Below, in pieces: positions 12,068-13,309 of a stretch of DNA of 13,309 bases. The DNA lies in assembly GCA_050999155.1 (NCBI GenBank), contig JBPCPM010000049.1:1-13309 (forward strand), given 5' to 3'. The position numbers and the translations under genes were made by a program. The first letter of the stretch is position 1, and the number at the start of each line of letters is the position of its first letter. The notes under the pieces are model-generated. The model searched no databases, was not told the origin of the DNA, and saw nothing but the letters and a program-made list of their open reading frames with translations. Origin of the DNA: JBPCPM01 sp050999155 (GTDB lineage: Bacteria; Actinomycetota; Thermoleophilia; Solirubrobacterales; 70-9).

Positions 12068-12898
12068 CTGCTTCCGCTCAAGGACAACGTGCCCACGGCA
12101 CGGTTCCCCCTGATCACCGTCGTGCTGATCGCCATCAATATCGTGGTGTTCGGCTGGCAGCTCGGGCACCCCGATGACCAGGCCTCCAACCCCACGTTGG
12201 CCCAGGCGCAGATCTCCGAGCGCGACCAGGTCAACATCGAGTTCGGGGCGATCCCGGCCGAGGTCACGTCCCCGGGGACCTACTGCGCCCCGCTCGGCGA
12301 CGACCAGACTGCCGACGTCTGCGGGGAGCGGGCGGACTTCGCCTCCGACGGGCGCTTTGGGGAGCTCGGGCTCCAGCAGGCGCCGTGGTGGGTGACGCTC
12401 GCCACCTCGATGTTCATGCACGGAGGGTTCCTGCACATCATCGGCAACATGCTGTTTTTGTGGGTGTTCGGGAACAACGTCGAGGACTCGATGGGCCGCG
12501 GGAGGTTCGTCGCCTTCTACCTGCTGGCCGGCCTGGCCGCCGTGTACACCCAGAGTGCGATCAACCCCGATTCGACCGTGCCGACGATCGGCGCCAGCGG
12601 CGCGGTCGCCGGCGTGCTCGGCGCCTACCTGCTGTTGCACCCGAAGGCGCGGGTGCTGACCCTGGTGTTCATCATCTTCTTCGTGACCGTCATCGAGCTT
12701 CCCGCCCTGCTGCTACTCGGCATCTGGTTCGTCCTGCAGTTCCTGCCCGCCGTGGGCCAGCTGTCAGGGCCCGAGAGCGGCGGCGGGGTCGCCTACCTGG
12801 CCCACGTCGGCGGGTTCGCCTTCGGCCTGCTGACGATCCACGCCTTCGCGAGATTCCGCAACGAGCGGCAAGACGAGCCGCGGATCCCGGTCTACTGA
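12068..12898 (+). CDS. Rhomboid-family intramembrane serine protease, probable CTG start
   Basis: 276 residues from the CTG at 12068. Rhomboids cleave transmembrane segments inside the membrane with a Ser-His dyad. Seen: N-terminal LPLKDNVPTARFP, a first helix at about 14-31, a long extracytoplasmic loop (32-105) with Cys73 and Cys85 that could form a disulfide, MHGGFLHIIGNMLFLWVFGNNVEDSMG (117-143) with His123 and Asn127 of the oxyanion motif, IGASGAVAGVLGAYL (174-188) with nucleophile Ser177, further helices near 196-207 and 212-230, and AHVGGFAFGLL with His246. Both catalytic residues are present. In-frame TTG codons at 12014 and 12035 lie upstream of or before the -10 box; the GTG at 12095 would remove the family N-terminus LPLKDN. 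The substrate is unknown. Start confidence is moderate, family confidence high. Confidence 0.9.
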   Translation: MLPLKDNVPTARFPLITVVLIAINIVVFGWQLGHPDDQASNPTLAQAQISERDQVNIEFGAIPAEVTSPGTYCAPLGDDQTADVCGERADFASDGRFGELGLQQAPWWVTLATSMFMHGGFLHIIGNMLFLWVFGNNVEDSMGRGRFVAFYLLAGLAAVYTQSAINPDSTVPTIGASGAVAGVLGAYLLLHPKARVLTLVFIIFFVTVIELPALLLLGIWFVLQFLPAVGQLSGPESGGGVAYLAHVGGFAFGLLTIHAFARFRNERQDEPRIPVY

Positions 12899-12899
12899 C

Positions 12900-13088
12900 G
12901 TGGACGACTGGGAGCGCACGGCTATCCTCGCCGTCGTCGTCGGCTTCGGCGGATTCTTCGCGTTGCTGACCATCTACGTGCTGATCCAGGACCCCTTCTC
13001 TCCCTTGAGCTTGCTCGCCATCCTCGTGCTCATCCTGCTCGGCGTCGGTGCCCTCGGCGCAAGCCGCGACCTCGACGACCGGGACTGA
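12900..13088 (+). CDS. Small two-helix membrane protein, unknown
   Basis: 62 residues: DDWERTAIL, then helix 1 at about 8-29 (AILAVVVGFGGFFALLTIYVLI), a short QDPFSP turn, helix 2 at about 36-53 (LLAILVLILLGVGALGAS), and an acidic RDLDDRD tail. The GTG lies one base after the rhomboid stop, so it is probably co-translated with it. No motif is recognised. It might be an accessory or substrate of the rhomboid, but only the adjacency supports that. Confidence 0.6.
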   Translation: MDDWERTAILAVVVGFGGFFALLTIYVLIQDPFSPLSLLAILVLILLGVGALGASRDLDDRD

Positions 13089-13093
13089 AGGCG

Positions 13094-13309
13094 ATGCGAC
13101 GACGACGGCGAGGGCTGACCTTCGGCGGACGACGGCGAGGCCGCCGGACCGGTCTTCTCAGCGGCGGCGCCCGGCGCCGCCCCCGGCGCTGGCCCGCGGC
13201 CCTGGCGCTGGCCGTCGCCTGCGGCCTCGCGTCCCTGCTGGCCATCGACCTCGGTGGCAGCGCAGGCGACGCGCCGAATGCCCTTCAGGGGGCGGCCGGG
13301 TCGCCTGGG
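13094..13309 (+). CDS. N-terminus of an Arg-rich membrane-anchored or secreted protein, cut by window edge
   Basis: An open frame from ATG 13094 to the last base (72 codons, no stop). Residues 1-33 are extremely Arg-rich (MRRRRRGLTFGGRRRGRR, then RRRPRR), followed by a hydrophobic stretch at about 34-51 (WPAALALAVACGLASLLAI) and a Gly/Ala/Pro-rich segment. This looks like a signal anchor with a long basic cytoplasmic arm, leading to an exported domain beyond the window. GAAGG lies just before the ATG, five bases after the previous stop. The function cannot be told from this piece; chance is possible in such GC-rich DNA. Confidence 0.5.
   Translation, partial: MRRRRRGLTFGGRRRGRRTGLLSGGARRRPRRWPAALALAVACGLASLLAIDLGGSAGDAPNALQGAAGSPG

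Noticed and set aside
1..13309. CRISPR arrays, tRNA or rRNA genes, transposases, integrases, phage or toxin-antitoxin genes
   Set aside because: None seen on either strand; no spaced direct repeats, no cloverleaf-like segments and no mobile-element proteins among the readable frames.

Overview
The window is very GC-rich (runs of GCC/GAC/GAG codons, GTG and probable CTG starts, -10 boxes only a few bases before start codons). Gene content and promoter style fit a high-GC actinobacterium. A Thermoleophilia/Solirubrobacterales-like lineage is my best guess, but it is an inference from memory of similar gene sets and is not proven here. The region is dense, ordinary chromosome: no RNA genes, insertion sequences, CRISPR arrays or phage genes are visible.

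Layout. (1) 1-1854, minus strand: the thiazole branch of thiamine synthesis, thiO-thiS-thiG (thiG runs off the left edge), behind a clear TPP riboswitch at about 1751-1848. (2) 1896-3181, plus strand: thiE with a leaderless-type promoter, overlapped by one base by a four-helix membrane protein of unknown function. (3) 3218-9025, plus strand: a complete pyruvate dehydrogenase-type complex in the order lpdA (E3), a DsbA/HCCA-isomerase-like protein, pdhA (E1 alpha), pdhB (E1 beta), pdhC (E2), closed by a nested hairpin shared with a convergent gene. (4) 9083-9418, minus strand: a small, very hydrophilic acidic protein. (5) 9559-11260, plus strand: lipB and lipA, the octanoyl transfer and sulfur insertion steps that build lipoyl groups, closed by a perfect hairpin. 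(6) 11286-11981, minus strand: a DUF4395-like membrane protein fused to a short thioredoxin-like domain, with three CxxC pairs. (7) 12068-13309, plus strand: a rhomboid-family intramembrane serine protease, a 62-residue two-helix membrane protein, and the N-terminus of an Arg-rich membrane-anchored protein cut by the right edge.

How the genes fit together. E1 needs thiamine diphosphate, E2 needs lipoyl-lysine and E3 reoxidises the lipoyl group. The window carries thiamine genes on one side of the complex, lipoate genes on the other, and all four complex subunit genes between them. The E1 alpha and E2 motifs (RFRGHSxADP; DHRxxYGAD) resemble the cyanobacterial/plastid type of complex as I remember it. 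The most unusual features are two genes whose best start is CTG, a long Asp/Glu/Ser-rich E2 linker with similar acidic tails on E1 alpha, a cysteine-poor DsbA-fold protein inside the complex operon, and the triple-CxxC membrane thioredoxin. I did not find a convincing wholly new system; these are the leads I would follow.
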